Assembly (NCBI RefSeq): GCF_017744955.1
Contig: NZ_JAGIAG010000001.1
Location: 620,001 to 684,000, forward strand
DNA: 64,000 nt
DNA from: Dokdonella sp.
GTDB taxonomy: Bacteria > Pseudomonadota > Gammaproteobacteria > Xanthomonadales > Rhodanobacteraceae
Direction: 5' to 3'
Numbering within the stretch: position 1 is the stretch's first letter; each line of letters begins with the position of its first letter. The notes beneath the pieces were generated by a model. It did not search any database, had not been told where the DNA came from, and saw only the letters and a program-made list of their open reading frames with translations. Below are positions 54,425 through 62,500 of this stretch, one piece after another. A program made the translations under genes and the position numbers.

Positions 54425-55018
54425 TCAGGTAGGCAGCAGCAGCGCCGCCGCGCAAGCGACCAGCAACAGGCCGAGCGCGCGGTCGACGCGCTCGCGCAAG
54501 CGGCCGTCGCCGAGCCGTCGCGCGAGCGCACGGCCGAAGCCGGCCCACAGCAGCAGGCAGGGAATCGGAATCGCGACGGCGAGCGGCGCCAGTCGCAGCC
54601 AGGTCGTCGCTGCGTCCTGCGCGGGCATCGCGGCGACGATCGTCAGCATCATCACCCAGGTCTTCGGATTGGCGAGCTGGAACGCGCACAGCGCGAAGAA
54701 GCCTCGCGGCAACGCCGCCGTCGCGCCGGCGGACGAGCCGCGCCACGCCAGGCGCAGACCGAGCCAGGCCAGATAGCCGGCACCGAGGGCGGCGGCGACC
54801 GCACGCAGCCAGGGCCATGCGCCGAATGCGGCGCCGACGCCGAAGACGACCAGGCTCAGCACCAGCAGACCGCCGCCGACGATGCCGGCGACGGCGGGCA
54901 GCGCGTCGCGGACGCGGGCGGCGGCGGCGTGCATCACGATGAGGTTGTTCGGGCCGGGCGTGATCGCGGCGACGGCGAGCAGGCCGGCGGCGGCGAGGAG
55001 GGATTCCGCGGGATTCAT
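54425..55018 (-). CDS. LysE/RhtB-family amino acid exporter
   Basis: Membrane protein of 197 residues with six predicted helices. Family marks are TPGPNNLIVMHAAAARVRDALPAVAGIVGGG near the N-terminus and FFALCAFQLANPKTWVMML in the middle. It would export amino acids or derivatives. The gene is divergent from a LysR regulator (107 bp apart), the classical arrangement for LysE/LysG-type control. Confidence 0.9.
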   Translation of the reverse strand: MNPAESLLAAAGLLAVAAITPGPNNLIVMHAAAARVRDALPAVAGIVGGGLLVLSLVVFGVGAAFGAWPWLRAVAAALGAGYLAWLGLRLAWRGSSAGATAALPRGFFALCAFQLANPKTWVMMLTIVAAMPAQDAATTWLRLAPLAVAIPIPCLLLWAGFGRALARRLGDGRLRERVDRALGLLLVACAAALLLPT

Positions 55019-55108
55019 GTATGGTCTCGCGACGGCACCAGCGGCCGTCGATCAAGTGAACATGGTCGCCATTCTTCGCCGCCGACGTGGTGCGTACCGG
55101 CACCGACT

Positions 55109-55125
55109 GGTCTAATCTTCAGACC
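55109..55125. promoter_or_regulatory. Inverted repeat in the lysE/lysR divergent region
   Basis: GGTCT-aatcttc-AGACC, arms separated by 7 nt with a T-N11-A core typical of LysR sites, ending at the base before the LysR ATG. Likely autoregulatory operator. Confidence 0.4.
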
Positions 55126-56013
55126 ATGAAGGAGCTTCCGCTCAACGCCCTGCGCGCCTTCGCGGCGGCGCATGCGCACGGCGGCGTGCGTGCCGCCGCG
55201 CGCGAACTCGGCGTCGCGCACTCCGCGGTCAGCCGCCACCTCGACGAACTGGAGCGTTGGCTCGGCGTCGGCCTGTTCGAGGAGCTGGCGCGCGGTCGGC
55301 GCGGTTGGCGGCCGACGCCGCAGGCGCGCGCGCTCGGCGAGCGCCTGCTCGCCGCGCTGCGCGAGATCGAATCGGCGAGCGCGGCGATCCGCGAGACGCG
55401 TTCGCCGTTCACGGTCACGATCTCGACCACGCCCTCGCTGGCGGCGCGCTGGCTGCTGCCGCGTCTGCCCGGACTTTCGCGGGCGCATCCGCGCATCGAA
55501 GTGTCGGTGGTCGTGAACCAGCGCCTCGACGACTTCGCCGGCGGTGACGTCGACCTCGCCCTGCGCATGGGCCGCGGCCCGTGGCCGGGTCTGCATTGCG
55601 AGGTGCTGATGCACGATGCGCTGGTGCCGCTGCTGAGTCCTGCGCTGTGGCAGGCGAGCGGACGTCCGCGCGACCCGGCGCAGCTGGCCGGGCTGCCGCT
55701 GCTGCACGACCGCGATCCGCAGACCGGCTGGGAACGCTGGCGCGCGGCGTTCGGTCCGCCGCGGCTGGCCTTGCAGCGCGGTCCGCGCTACGCCTCTTCG
55801 GACCTGCTGCTGCGCGCCGCGGTGCAGGGGCAGGGCATCGCACTCGCGCGCGAGCGCCTCGCCGCGGACGAACTCGACGCCGGCACCTTGCTGCGGCCGT
55901 TCGGCACGCGCTCGCTGCCGCTGCCGGATGCGTACTGGATCGTGCGGCCGCCGGGCGCGATGCGCGCGGCACTCGCGGCGGTCGTGCACTGGCTGAAGCA
56001 GCACGTCGACTGA
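55126..56013 (+). CDS. LysR-family regulator (GcvA-like)
   Basis: DNA-binding regulator of 295 residues. The HTH is in LNALRAFAAAHAHGGVRAAARELGVAHSAVSRHLDELE, and the effector-binding domain begins near 92 (FTVTISTTPSLAARWLLPRLPG), a GcvA-type start. Divergent from the LysE-type exporter, which it probably controls in response to the exported compound. ATG at 55126 selected because it begins the HTH; the upstream frame has no family similarity. Confidence 0.91.
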   Translation: MKELPLNALRAFAAAHAHGGVRAAARELGVAHSAVSRHLDELERWLGVGLFEELARGRRGWRPTPQARALGERLLAALREIESASAAIRETRSPFTVTISTTPSLAARWLLPRLPGLSRAHPRIEVSVVVNQRLDDFAGGDVDLALRMGRGPWPGLHCEVLMHDALVPLLSPALWQASGRPRDPAQLAGLPLLHDRDPQTGWERWRAAFGPPRLALQRGPRYASSDLLLRAAVQGQGIALARERLAADELDAGTLLRPFGTRSLPLPDAYWIVRPPGAMRAALAAVVHWLKQHVD

Positions 56014-56114
56014 GCGCGTCACTCGCGCCAGAAACGCGCGAATCTCCTCTGGCGCCGCTGCGGCGCGTCGCACGCGTTCCACTCCGCTCGCTCCCGCTCT
56101 GCGCTACGGAAACA

Positions 56115-56158
56115 CGATTCGGTCGGGCGCGCAAAAAAACACAGCGATTCGGTCGGGC
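56115..56158. repeat. Direct repeat upstream of the AraC regulator
   Basis: Two 14-bp copies of CGATTCGGTCGGGC at 56115-56128 and 56145-56158, 30 bp apart, in the 272-bp gap after the LysR gene. The spacing is close to three helical turns, suggestive of regulator sites. The rest of the gap holds no gene I can support. Confidence 0.5.
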
Positions 56159-56285
56159 CGTACGGCGGAAGTCCGCCGCGCGTGACGACGTCGGCTCGGA
56201 AGCGGGGCTGCGAAGCACAGACGCGAACGGGCGGAACGGAGTATGTTGCGCGCCTCGGACACGCCCTTGCGCGAATCGCCATCCC

Positions 56286-57116
56286 ATGACGGAACTCTCG
56301 GTCCAGCTGCTGCTGCGCACGGATACCCTGGCGATCCGCGACGTGGTCTGCACCGGCGAATGCCGGCACCGCAGCGCGGAGGAGTGCTCGAGCCACACGC
56401 ATCTGGTGTTTCCGTACCGCGGCGTCTACGTGCGCCATCTGGGCCGCGACCTGGCGGTCGCGGAGGCGAACCAGGTGCTGTTCTTCAATCGCGACGAGGG
56501 CTATCGCGTCAGCCATCCGGTGGCCGGCGGCGACGCCTGTCTGGTGCTCGCGCTCGACGAGCCGTGGCTGCGCGAACTGGTGCCGAAGAGTCAGATCCGC
56601 GAAGGCGGCGCGCTGGCGTTCCGCCGCCAGCGCCTGCGCATCGACCCGCGCGCGCAGGCGCTGGTCGCGCTGCTGCGCCACAGCCTCGCGCGCGGCGCGG
56701 CCGAGCCGCTGGAGGCCGAGACGCTGGCGCTGACCTTGCTGCGGCGCGCGGTCGGCGAGCGCACCTCGCACGCGGCCGGCGCCAGCGCCGGCCGGCAGCG
56801 GCTGGTCGATCGCGCCAAGCTCGTGCTCGGTTCCGATCCGGCGCGGCGCTGGACGCTGGCCGAGATCGCGGCCGAGGTCGGCGTGTCGCCGGTGTACCTG
56901 ACGCAGGTGTTCCGCCAGGTCGAGGCGATGCCGCTGTATCGCTACCAGCTGCATCTGCGCCTGGCGCGCGCGCTCGACCTGCTCGGCGACTACGACGACC
57001 TGACCCGGCTCGGTGCCGACCTGGGTTTCTCCAGCCACAGCCATTTCAGCGCCGCGTTCCGCCAGGTGTACGGCCGCACGCCGGCCGAGTTCCAGCGCTC
57101 GGTGCACGCTCGCTAA
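56286..57116 (+). CDS. AraC-family transcriptional regulator
   Basis: A 276-residue regulator with N-terminal cupin-like sensor (HTHLVFPYRGVYVRH; NQVLFFNRDEGYRVSHP) and two C-terminal HTH motifs (TLAEIAAEVGVSPVYLTQVFR; LTRLGADLGFSSHSHFSAAFR), ending FRQVYGRTPAEFQRS. ATG at 56286 is the first in-frame start that fits the fold. Two short Cys-rich ORFs follow, each behind a nearly identical 20-bp box, the first of which overlaps the araC stop codon; these are plausible targets. Confidence 0.9.
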   Translation: MTELSVQLLLRTDTLAIRDVVCTGECRHRSAEECSSHTHLVFPYRGVYVRHLGRDLAVAEANQVLFFNRDEGYRVSHPVAGGDACLVLALDEPWLRELVPKSQIREGGALAFRRQRLRIDPRAQALVALLRHSLARGAAEPLEAETLALTLLRRAVGERTSHAAGASAGRQRLVDRAKLVLGSDPARRWTLAEIAAEVGVSPVYLTQVFRQVEAMPLYRYQLHLRLARALDLLGDYDDLTRLGADLGFSSHSHFSAAFRQVYGRTPAEFQRSVHAR

Positions 57117-57130
57117 AGTTTCCGACAGCG
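57111..57130. promoter_or_regulatory. Conserved box 1 before the first small Cys-rich ORF
   Basis: cgctaaagtttccgacagcg, 18 of 20 bases identical with box 2; CGCT and AGCG form the ends of an inverted repeat. The following ATG is 63 nt away, and a second shared element TGGTCTcCTgTG lies at 57147-57158. Confidence 0.55.
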
Positions 57131-57193
57131 CCGCCGCGCCCTCGCGTGGTCTCCTGTGCCTGCCCGAATCGCGGGCATCAGCGGAGAGAACTC

Positions 57194-57370
57194 ATGAACG
57201 ACAAGACCTGCGCTGCCTGCGGCGGCACGCTCGCCACGCGCAATGCACGAGGGCGCAGCCGTGCGCTGCGGACACGCGTCGCCGAGTACGGCCGCCGCCC
57301 GTGGCGCGATTTCCGCGTCGATCCCGCGCCGTCGCGCGGCTACGCATCGCTGTTCCGCGTCCGTGGCTGA
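57194..57370 (+). pseudogene. Degenerate copy of the small Cys-rich protein
   Basis: The 58-codon ORF begins NDKTCAACGGTLA, matching the start of the intact gene at 57463 (TAKTCAACDYELD), with a good GGAGAGAA site before the ATG. After about 14 residues it runs into an arginine-rich sequence without the CCEDC motif in any frame I can follow. Flanking boxes show that the pair arose by tandem duplication. It may be a decayed copy, or a leader peptide; the alternative that it codes a functional 58-residue protein cannot be excluded. Confidence 0.45.
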
Positions 57371-57378
57371 GCGCGCGT

Positions 57379-57398
57379 CGCTAAAGATTTCGACAGCG
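57379..57398. promoter_or_regulatory. Conserved box 2 before the intact small Cys-rich gene
   Basis: cgctaaagatttcgacagcg, the partner of box 1; the ATG follows after 64 nt and TGGTCTgCTaTG is at 57414-57425, so both elements and their spacing are conserved between the two units. Confidence 0.55.
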
Positions 57399-57462
57399 AC
57401 GCGGCGACGGAATTGGTCTGCTATGTCCACCCGATGTCCGGGTCCAACCAGGAGTACGAATC

Positions 57463-57612
57463 ATGACTGCGAAAACCTGTGCCGCATGCGACTACGAGCT
57501 GGACGCGAACGCGATCAAGGTCGAGATCGGCGGCAAGACCGTCGAGGTGTGTTGCGAGGATTGCGCGCGCGCCCTGCAGGAAGCGCACGCGGCGGCGAAG
57601 AAGAGCGCGTGA
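57463..57612 (+). CDS. Small Cys-rich (TRASH-like) metal-binding protein
   Basis: A 49-residue protein with CAAC (6-9) and CCEDC (30-34) around a short beta segment IKVEIGGKTVEV. This matches the treble-clef TRASH/YHS-like arrangement used for heavy-metal binding or sensing, here in minimal form. It is preceded by AGGAG at 57450-57454. Located behind an AraC regulator and a degenerate sister copy. Too small for a confident family name; metal handling is inferred. Confidence 0.7.
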   Translation: MTAKTCAACDYELDANAIKVEIGGKTVEVCCEDCARALQEAHAAAKKSA

Positions 57613-57703
57613 GGCGGATGCGATCGCGCGGCATCGGCAGCCGCCGCGCGATCGCCCATTCGAATTGCGGCATCATGCGCCGATTCTCCATCGGGTTCGG
57701 CAC

Positions 57704-58432
57704 ATGAATCGAAACAGGCGCGCGCTGGTCACCGGCGGCAGCGGTGACATCGGCGGCGCGATCGCGCAGGCCCTGGCGGCGGACGGATGCGAGGTGTTCG
57801 TGCACGCGAATGCGCAGTTCGCACGCGCCGAGGCGGTGGTCGAGTCGATCCGTGCGAACGGCGGCACCGCGCACGCGCTTTCCTTCGATCTGGTCGACGG
57901 CGCGGCCACGCGCGCGGCGCTCGACGACCTGCTCGAGGGCGGGCCGATTCCAATCCTCGTACACAACGCCGGCGTGCACGACGACGCGCCGCTGGCCGGC
58001 ATGCGCGAGGAACAGTGGCGGCGCGTGATCGACGTTTCGCTGCACGGTTTCTTCCACGCCAGCCAGCCGCTGCTGCTGCCGATGGCGCGATTGCGCTGGG
58101 GCCGCATCGTCTGCGTGTCGTCGGTCGCGGCCGTGCTCGGCAATCGCGGCCAGGTCAACTACGCGGCGGCGAAGTCGGCGCTGCACGGCGCGGCGAAGTC
58201 GCTGGCGCGCGAGATGGCGTCGCGCGGCATCACGGTCAACGTCGTCGCGCCGGGCGTGATCGCCGGGCGCATGAGCGAAGGCGCCTTCGGCGAGGCCGAG
58301 ATCAAGGCGCTGGTGCCGGCCGGTCGCGCCGGCACGCCGGAGGAGGTCGCGGCATTGGTGCGCTTCCTGTGTTCCGAGGAGGCCGCGTACGTCAACGGCC
58401 AGGTCATCGGCATCAACGGTGGCATGGCGTGA
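57704..58432 (+). CDS. 3-oxoacyl-ACP reductase (FabG-like) of the aryl polyene pathway
   Basis: Short-chain dehydrogenase of 242 residues that reduces 3-ketoacyl-ACP with NADPH. The cofactor motif is VTGGSGDIGGA (about 9-19), NAGVHDDAP is the NAG motif, and the catalytic Ser-Tyr-Lys are in CVSSVAAVLGNRGQVNYAAAK. The C-terminus INGGMA is FabG-like. It is the only ketoreductase in the window, so probably completes the polyene elongation cycle with the ketosynthase at 62501 and the two dehydratases. It lies 91 bp after the small Cys-rich gene. Confidence 0.88.
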   Translation: MNRNRRALVTGGSGDIGGAIAQALAADGCEVFVHANAQFARAEAVVESIRANGGTAHALSFDLVDGAATRAALDDLLEGGPIPILVHNAGVHDDAPLAGMREEQWRRVIDVSLHGFFHASQPLLLPMARLRWGRIVCVSSVAAVLGNRGQVNYAAAKSALHGAAKSLAREMASRGITVNVVAPGVIAGRMSEGAFGEAEIKALVPAGRAGTPEEVAALVRFLCSEEAAYVNGQVIGINGGMA

Positions 58433-58552
58433 CGCCGTGCGCGGTCGCGCAACGCCGCGGTAACGGACGTTTCATGCACGCACGGCAAGCTCGTTCGCGA
58501 AGGGGGCAACCACATGCGCGGCGCGTTCGACGCGTCGCGCCGGGAGTTTGCC

Positions 58553-59668
58553 ATGCGCTCCATCCTGCTCGCGATCGGCTTCGCCGCCGTGTCTAGTCTC
58601 ACCGCCCACGCCGCCGAGGGCGACGACGCATTGAACAGCCGTCCGATCACCAATGCGCCGCTGGTGATCGGCCACCGTGGTGCCAGCGGCTACCGCCCGG
58701 AACACACGCTGGCTTCCTACGAGCTGGCGATCGACCTCGGCGCCGACTTCGTCGAGCCGGACCTGGTCTCGACCCGCGACGGCGTGCTGGTCGCGCGCCA
58801 CGAGAACGAGATCGGCGGCACCACCGACGTCGCCGACCACTCCGAGTTCGCCGCGCGCCGTACCACCAAGACCATCGACGGCAACGCCGTCACCGGCTGG
58901 TTCACCGAAGACTTCACCCTGGTCGAGCTGAAGACGTTGCGCGCGCGCGAGCGCCTGCCGGAGCTGCGCCAGCGCAACACGCTGTACGACGATCGTTACG
59001 AGATTCCGACTCTGGACGAAGTCATCGCGCTGGTGAAGTCCAAGCAGCACAGCCTGCACCGCACGATCGGCCTGTATCCGGAAACCAAGCATCCGACCTA
59101 CTTCCGCAGCATCGGCCTCGCGCTGGAGACGCCGCTGGTGCGCACGCTGCATCGCGCCGGCTATCGCAACGCACGCGCGCCGGTGTTCATCCAGTCCTTC
59201 GAGGTCGGCAACCTGCGCGATCTCAGCCGCATGACGCGCCTGCCGCTGGTGCAGCTGATCGACGCCGCCGGCCAGCCGTACGACTTCACCGCCAGCGGCG
59301 ATCCGCGCACCTACGCCGATCTGGTCACGCCGGCCGGGCTGCGCGAGATCGGCCAGTACGCGAGCGGCGTCGGCGTGGCGAAGAACCTGATCGTTCCGCG
59401 CGCCGCCGACGGCACGCTGCTCGCGCCGACCACCCTGATCGACGACGCGCACGCGGCCGGCCTGGTCGTGCACGCCTGGACCTTCCGCAACGAGAACAGC
59501 TTCCTGCCGCTCGACTTCCGCGTGGGCGACGCGGCGAGCCCGGTCTACCCGAGCCTGTACGGCAAGGCCTTCGACGAGTACGCGCTGTTCTTCGGTCTCG
59601 GCCTCGACGGTGCCTTCAGCGACAACCCGGACACCGCGATCGCGGCGCGCGCGGCGATCGCGCGCTGA
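58553..59668 (+). CDS. glpQ: Periplasmic glycerophosphodiester phosphodiesterase
   Basis: Hydrolyses glycerophosphodiesters to glycerol-3-phosphate and an alcohol. The 371-residue protein has a signal peptide (LLAIGFAAVSSLTAHA), catalytic HRGASGYRPEHT with both histidine and glutamate, and the metal-binding EPDLV plus a second His in ARHENEIGGTTDV. Length and composition match secreted GlpQ. GGGAG lies 7 nt before the ATG at 58553, favoured over an ATG 13 codons upstream. Confidence 0.92.
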   Translation: MRSILLAIGFAAVSSLTAHAAEGDDALNSRPITNAPLVIGHRGASGYRPEHTLASYELAIDLGADFVEPDLVSTRDGVLVARHENEIGGTTDVADHSEFAARRTTKTIDGNAVTGWFTEDFTLVELKTLRARERLPELRQRNTLYDDRYEIPTLDEVIALVKSKQHSLHRTIGLYPETKHPTYFRSIGLALETPLVRTLHRAGYRNARAPVFIQSFEVGNLRDLSRMTRLPLVQLIDAAGQPYDFTASGDPRTYADLVTPAGLREIGQYASGVGVAKNLIVPRAADGTLLAPTTLIDDAHAAGLVVHAWTFRNENSFLPLDFRVGDAASPVYPSLYGKAFDEYALFFGLGLDGAFSDNPDTAIAARAAIAR

Positions 59669-59686
59669 GCGTCGACACGCAGGCCG

Positions 59687-59708
59687 GCCGGCACATGGAC
59701 GTGCCGGC
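59687..59708. terminator. Hairpin between convergent glpQ and antiporter genes
   Basis: Perfect 8-bp arms gccggcac (59687-59694) and gtgccggc (59701-59708) with a 6-nt loop in the 45-bp gap between two convergent genes. It could terminate from both sides, though no T run is present. Confidence 0.5.
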
Positions 59709-59713
59709 GCGCA

Positions 59714-60967
59714 TTACTGCGATTCGCGCGCCAGTCCCTGCGGCGCGGCATGCCGGCCCCGCGTCAGCCAGCCGACGATCGGCGAGGTCATCAAGGTCGT
59801 CACGATCGCCATCACGGTCAGCATCGTGAAGAGCTCGTGGCCGATCACGCCGGCGTCGAGACCGACCTTCAGTACGATCAGCTCCATCAGGCCGCGCGTG
59901 TTCATCAGCGCGCCGAGGGTGAGCGCCGAGCGCCAGGGCAGCCCGGCGATGCGCGCGCCGGCACCGGCGCCGAGCAGCTTGCCGGCGATCGCCACGGCGA
60001 GGACCAGGCCGAGCATCGGCAGCGCCGCCGCGGCGAACGCGTCGGCGCTGGTGTTGAGCCCGGCCAGGGCGAAGAACACCGGCATCAGCGCGAGCACGGC
60101 GACGTGCTCGATGCGTTCGATCAATATTTCCAGCAGGCGATCGTCGCGCGGCAGGCACAGGCCGAACAGGAACGCGCCGAACACCGCGTGCAGGCCGAGC
60201 CACTCGGTCGCGGCTGCCATCGCGCAGGCGCCGGCGAGCAGCACGCCGAGTACGCCGCCGGTCGGCCGTCCGTCGTCGGCGTGGCGCGCGAGCCAGCGTG
60301 CGATCAGCGGGCGCAGCAGCACGAAGCCGAGCGCGGCGATCGCGGCGAGTCCGACGAGCGCGCGCGCGAAGCCTTGCCAGCCCTGCGCACCGACCAGCGC
60401 GACGACCAGGGCCAGGAGAATCCACGCCAGGGCATCGGCGATCGCCGCCGCGGCCAGCGCGAGCTGGCCGACCGCGCCGCGCGTCAGATCGCGATCCTTG
60501 AGGATGCGCGCGAGCACCGGGAATGCGGTGATGCCGAGCGACACGGCGAGGAACAGCGCGAACGGCCAGAAGCCGACGCCGTCCGGCGCGTAGTGCGCGT
60601 GCAGCAGCGGCGCCAGGCCGAGGCCGAGCGCGACCGGTACCACGACCGCGAGTACGCCGATCCAGGCCGCGGCGAGGAGGCCGGCGCGCGCCCCGTGCGG
60701 CGCACGCAGCTCGGCGCCGATGACGAACATGAACAGCACCAGGCCGATCTGGCTGATGCCGTTCAGCGCGACCAGATGCTCGGGCGCGAACAGCCAACGA
60801 TGCAGCTCCGGCGCCAGCGCGCCGAAGGCGATCGGGCCGAGCAGGAAGCCCGCGATCATCTCGCCGATCACCGGCGGCTGGCCCAGCCGTCCGAGCAGCC
60901 AGGCGAGCAGGCGCGCCAATCCGAGGATCAGCGCGAGTTGCAGCAACAGATGCGACGTCGCGTTCAC
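59714..60967 (-). CDS. Kef/NhaP-type cation:proton antiporter
   Basis: Integral membrane protein of 417 residues with about 12-13 helices, beginning LLLQLALILGLARLLAWLLGRLGQPPVIGEM; the motif GEMIAGFLLGPIAFG is typical of the CPA2 group. It exchanges Na+ or K+ for H+. No KTN/RCK domain is attached. It overlaps the glycosyltransferase stop (ATGA), so it ends the ketosynthase operon, an unexpected partner for pigment genes. Confidence 0.88.
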   Translation of the reverse strand: MNATSHLLLQLALILGLARLLAWLLGRLGQPPVIGEMIAGFLLGPIAFGALAPELHRWLFAPEHLVALNGISQIGLVLFMFVIGAELRAPHGARAGLLAAAWIGVLAVVVPVALGLGLAPLLHAHYAPDGVGFWPFALFLAVSLGITAFPVLARILKDRDLTRGAVGQLALAAAAIADALAWILLALVVALVGAQGWQGFARALVGLAAIAALGFVLLRPLIARWLARHADDGRPTGGVLGVLLAGACAMAAATEWLGLHAVFGAFLFGLCLPRDDRLLEILIERIEHVAVLALMPVFFALAGLNTSADAFAAAALPMLGLVLAVAIAGKLLGAGAGARIAGLPWRSALTLGALMNTRGLMELIVLKVGLDAGVIGHELFTMLTVMAIVTTLMTSPIVGWLTRGRHAAPQGLARESQ

Positions 60968-61725
60968 GGCAGCGGCGGATCGACCACCTGCGGTGGCGTC
61001 GAGTGCGAACGGCGATAGCTGTCGACGACGTGGCCGTAGTGGATCACGCGCCGCAGTGTGTACCAGACGATGCGCGCGATGTCGCGCACCGGGCGGAAAT
61101 GGCTGGCGCGGAATTCGCCGTGGTAGCGCGACTCGATCGGCACCGAGACGATGCCGAGCCTCTTCTCGCGCGCGGCGGCGATCAGGATGGCGGCCTCGAA
61201 GACGAAGTCGTCGGCTTCCAGGTCGGCCAGCTCCAGCGCGCCGCGCGGGTAGTAGCGCTGCCCGCTCTGCGTGTCGGCGACCGGCACGCCGCAGCCCCAG
61301 GAGATGCCCCAGTCGGCGACCGCATTGGCGCGCCGCCGCGCCGGCGGCTGGTTCTCGCGGTTCTTCAGCCGCGCGCCGATCACGATGTGCTCGGGATAGC
61401 GCCGCGCGGCGGCGAGCAGACGCGGAATGTCGGCGGCCAGGTGCTGGCCGTCGCCGTCCATCGCGATCACCGCGTCGAAGCCGAGTTCGCGCGCCTTGCG
61501 GAAGCCGTCGCGCAGGCCCTGGCCCTTGCCGAGCGGCGTCGGGTGGCGGATCACGGTGATCGGCAGGCCGGCGACGCGTTCGAGGGTGGCGTCGGTGGAA
61601 CCGTCGTCGACCAGGATCACGTGCGGGCAGAGCGCGAGTACGGACTCGACCACGCCGCGGATCGCGCGCTCCTCGTTCAGGGCCGGGATGACCACCGCGA
61701 CGCGCGCGGCATCGGTCGCGCTCAT
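60964..61725 (-). CDS. Family 2 glycosyltransferase (DPM1/DPG synthase-like)
   Basis: A 253-residue GT2 enzyme. The nucleotide-sugar site comprises VVIPALNEERAIRGVV, VDDGSTDAT and the DGDGQH motif (DxD-type) near 88. No membrane helices are evident. Aryl polyene clusters often carry such a transferase, thought to link sugar or another head group to the lipid anchor. Translation is coupled by ATGA to the chain-length factor upstream and to the antiporter downstream. Confidence 0.88.
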   Translation of the reverse strand: MSATDAARVAVVIPALNEERAIRGVVESVLALCPHVILVDDGSTDATLERVAGLPITVIRHPTPLGKGQGLRDGFRKARELGFDAVIAMDGDGQHLAADIPRLLAAARRYPEHIVIGARLKNRENQPPARRRANAVADWGISWGCGVPVADTQSGQRYYPRGALELADLEADDFVFEAAILIAAAREKRLGIVSVPIESRYHGEFRASHFRPVRDIARIVWYTLRRVIHYGHVVDSYRRSHSTPPQVVDPPLP

Positions 61726-62492
61726 GCCAGCACCTCGACCCGCAGCGAGCTGTGCGTTCCGTACGGCAGGCGCAGCTCGGCGGCTTCGCCGCGCGCGAGC
61801 GCGCGCAGCAGCGGCAGCGCGGCGGTGACCGGGTGCGTCGCCGGGTCGATCTCGACCGGCGTCGGTTCGTGGCGCAGGCGCAGCACGGCGCGCTTGCGCT
61901 CGTCGGGATCGGCGTTCAGCACGAAGGCGGCGCCGAGCGAGGCCTGCGCGTGCACGACCTCGGCCAGCGGGCCGGCGGCGGCGCTGTCGTAGGCGGCGAA
62001 CAGCACCGGCTGGCGCCCGGCCAGCGTTTCCAGCGCGGCTTCGAGCAGGCCGGCGGCGAAGCTGCCGACGCCGGCGGCGAGCGCGGTCGACGCAGCGCGG
62101 CAGCCGGTGGCGACGGTCCAGTAGCCGGCCGGCGCGTTGTGCACGGAATTGTGGAAGCGCGTCGGCGAGACTTCGAGCGGCGCGCTGGCCAGCGTGGTGC
62201 AGACCGCGTCGGCGGTGGCGACGTCGCCGCGCATCGAGGCGAATACGCACGGCAGCTCGCCCGGCGGGCGCGCGGCGGCGGCACAGGCCTGCCCGGCGAT
62301 CTCGCAGGCGAGCAGCACCAGATCCGGCGCGCGGCGGCGTTCGCCCGGCGCGAGCAGACTCGCCGGCGGCTTGGCCGCGCCGGCGTCGGCGAGGTCGGCG
62401 CCGGCGCGCAGCGCTTGCTCGGCGCTGGTCCAGTCCGGCCATTGCGGCGACCACCAGCCGATGCCTTCGATGTGCACGCGGAGCGCATCCAT
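61722..62492 (-). CDS. Ketosynthase-like chain-length factor
   Basis: The 256-residue protein is a short ketoacyl-synthase-like (Ketoacyl-synt_2) partner. SPTRFHNSVHNAPAGYWTVATGCRAAST is the conserved block; a cysteine sits where the nucleophile of true synthases lies, but the C-terminal half with the His-His pair is absent. In aryl polyene systems such proteins pair with the full ketosynthase and limit chain length. The gene starts 8 bp behind the ketosynthase stop and overlaps the glycosyltransferase (ATGA). Confidence 0.87.
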   Translation of the reverse strand: MDALRVHIEGIGWWSPQWPDWTSAEQALRAGADLADAGAAKPPASLLAPGERRRAPDLVLLACEIAGQACAAAARPPGELPCVFASMRGDVATADAVCTTLASAPLEVSPTRFHNSVHNAPAGYWTVATGCRAASTALAAGVGSFAAGLLEAALETLAGRQPVLFAAYDSAAAGPLAEVVHAQASLGAAFVLNADPDERKRAVLRLRHEPTPVEIDPATHPVTAALPLLRALARGEAAELRLPYGTHSSLRVEVLA

Positions 62493-62500
62493 GCCGGTAC

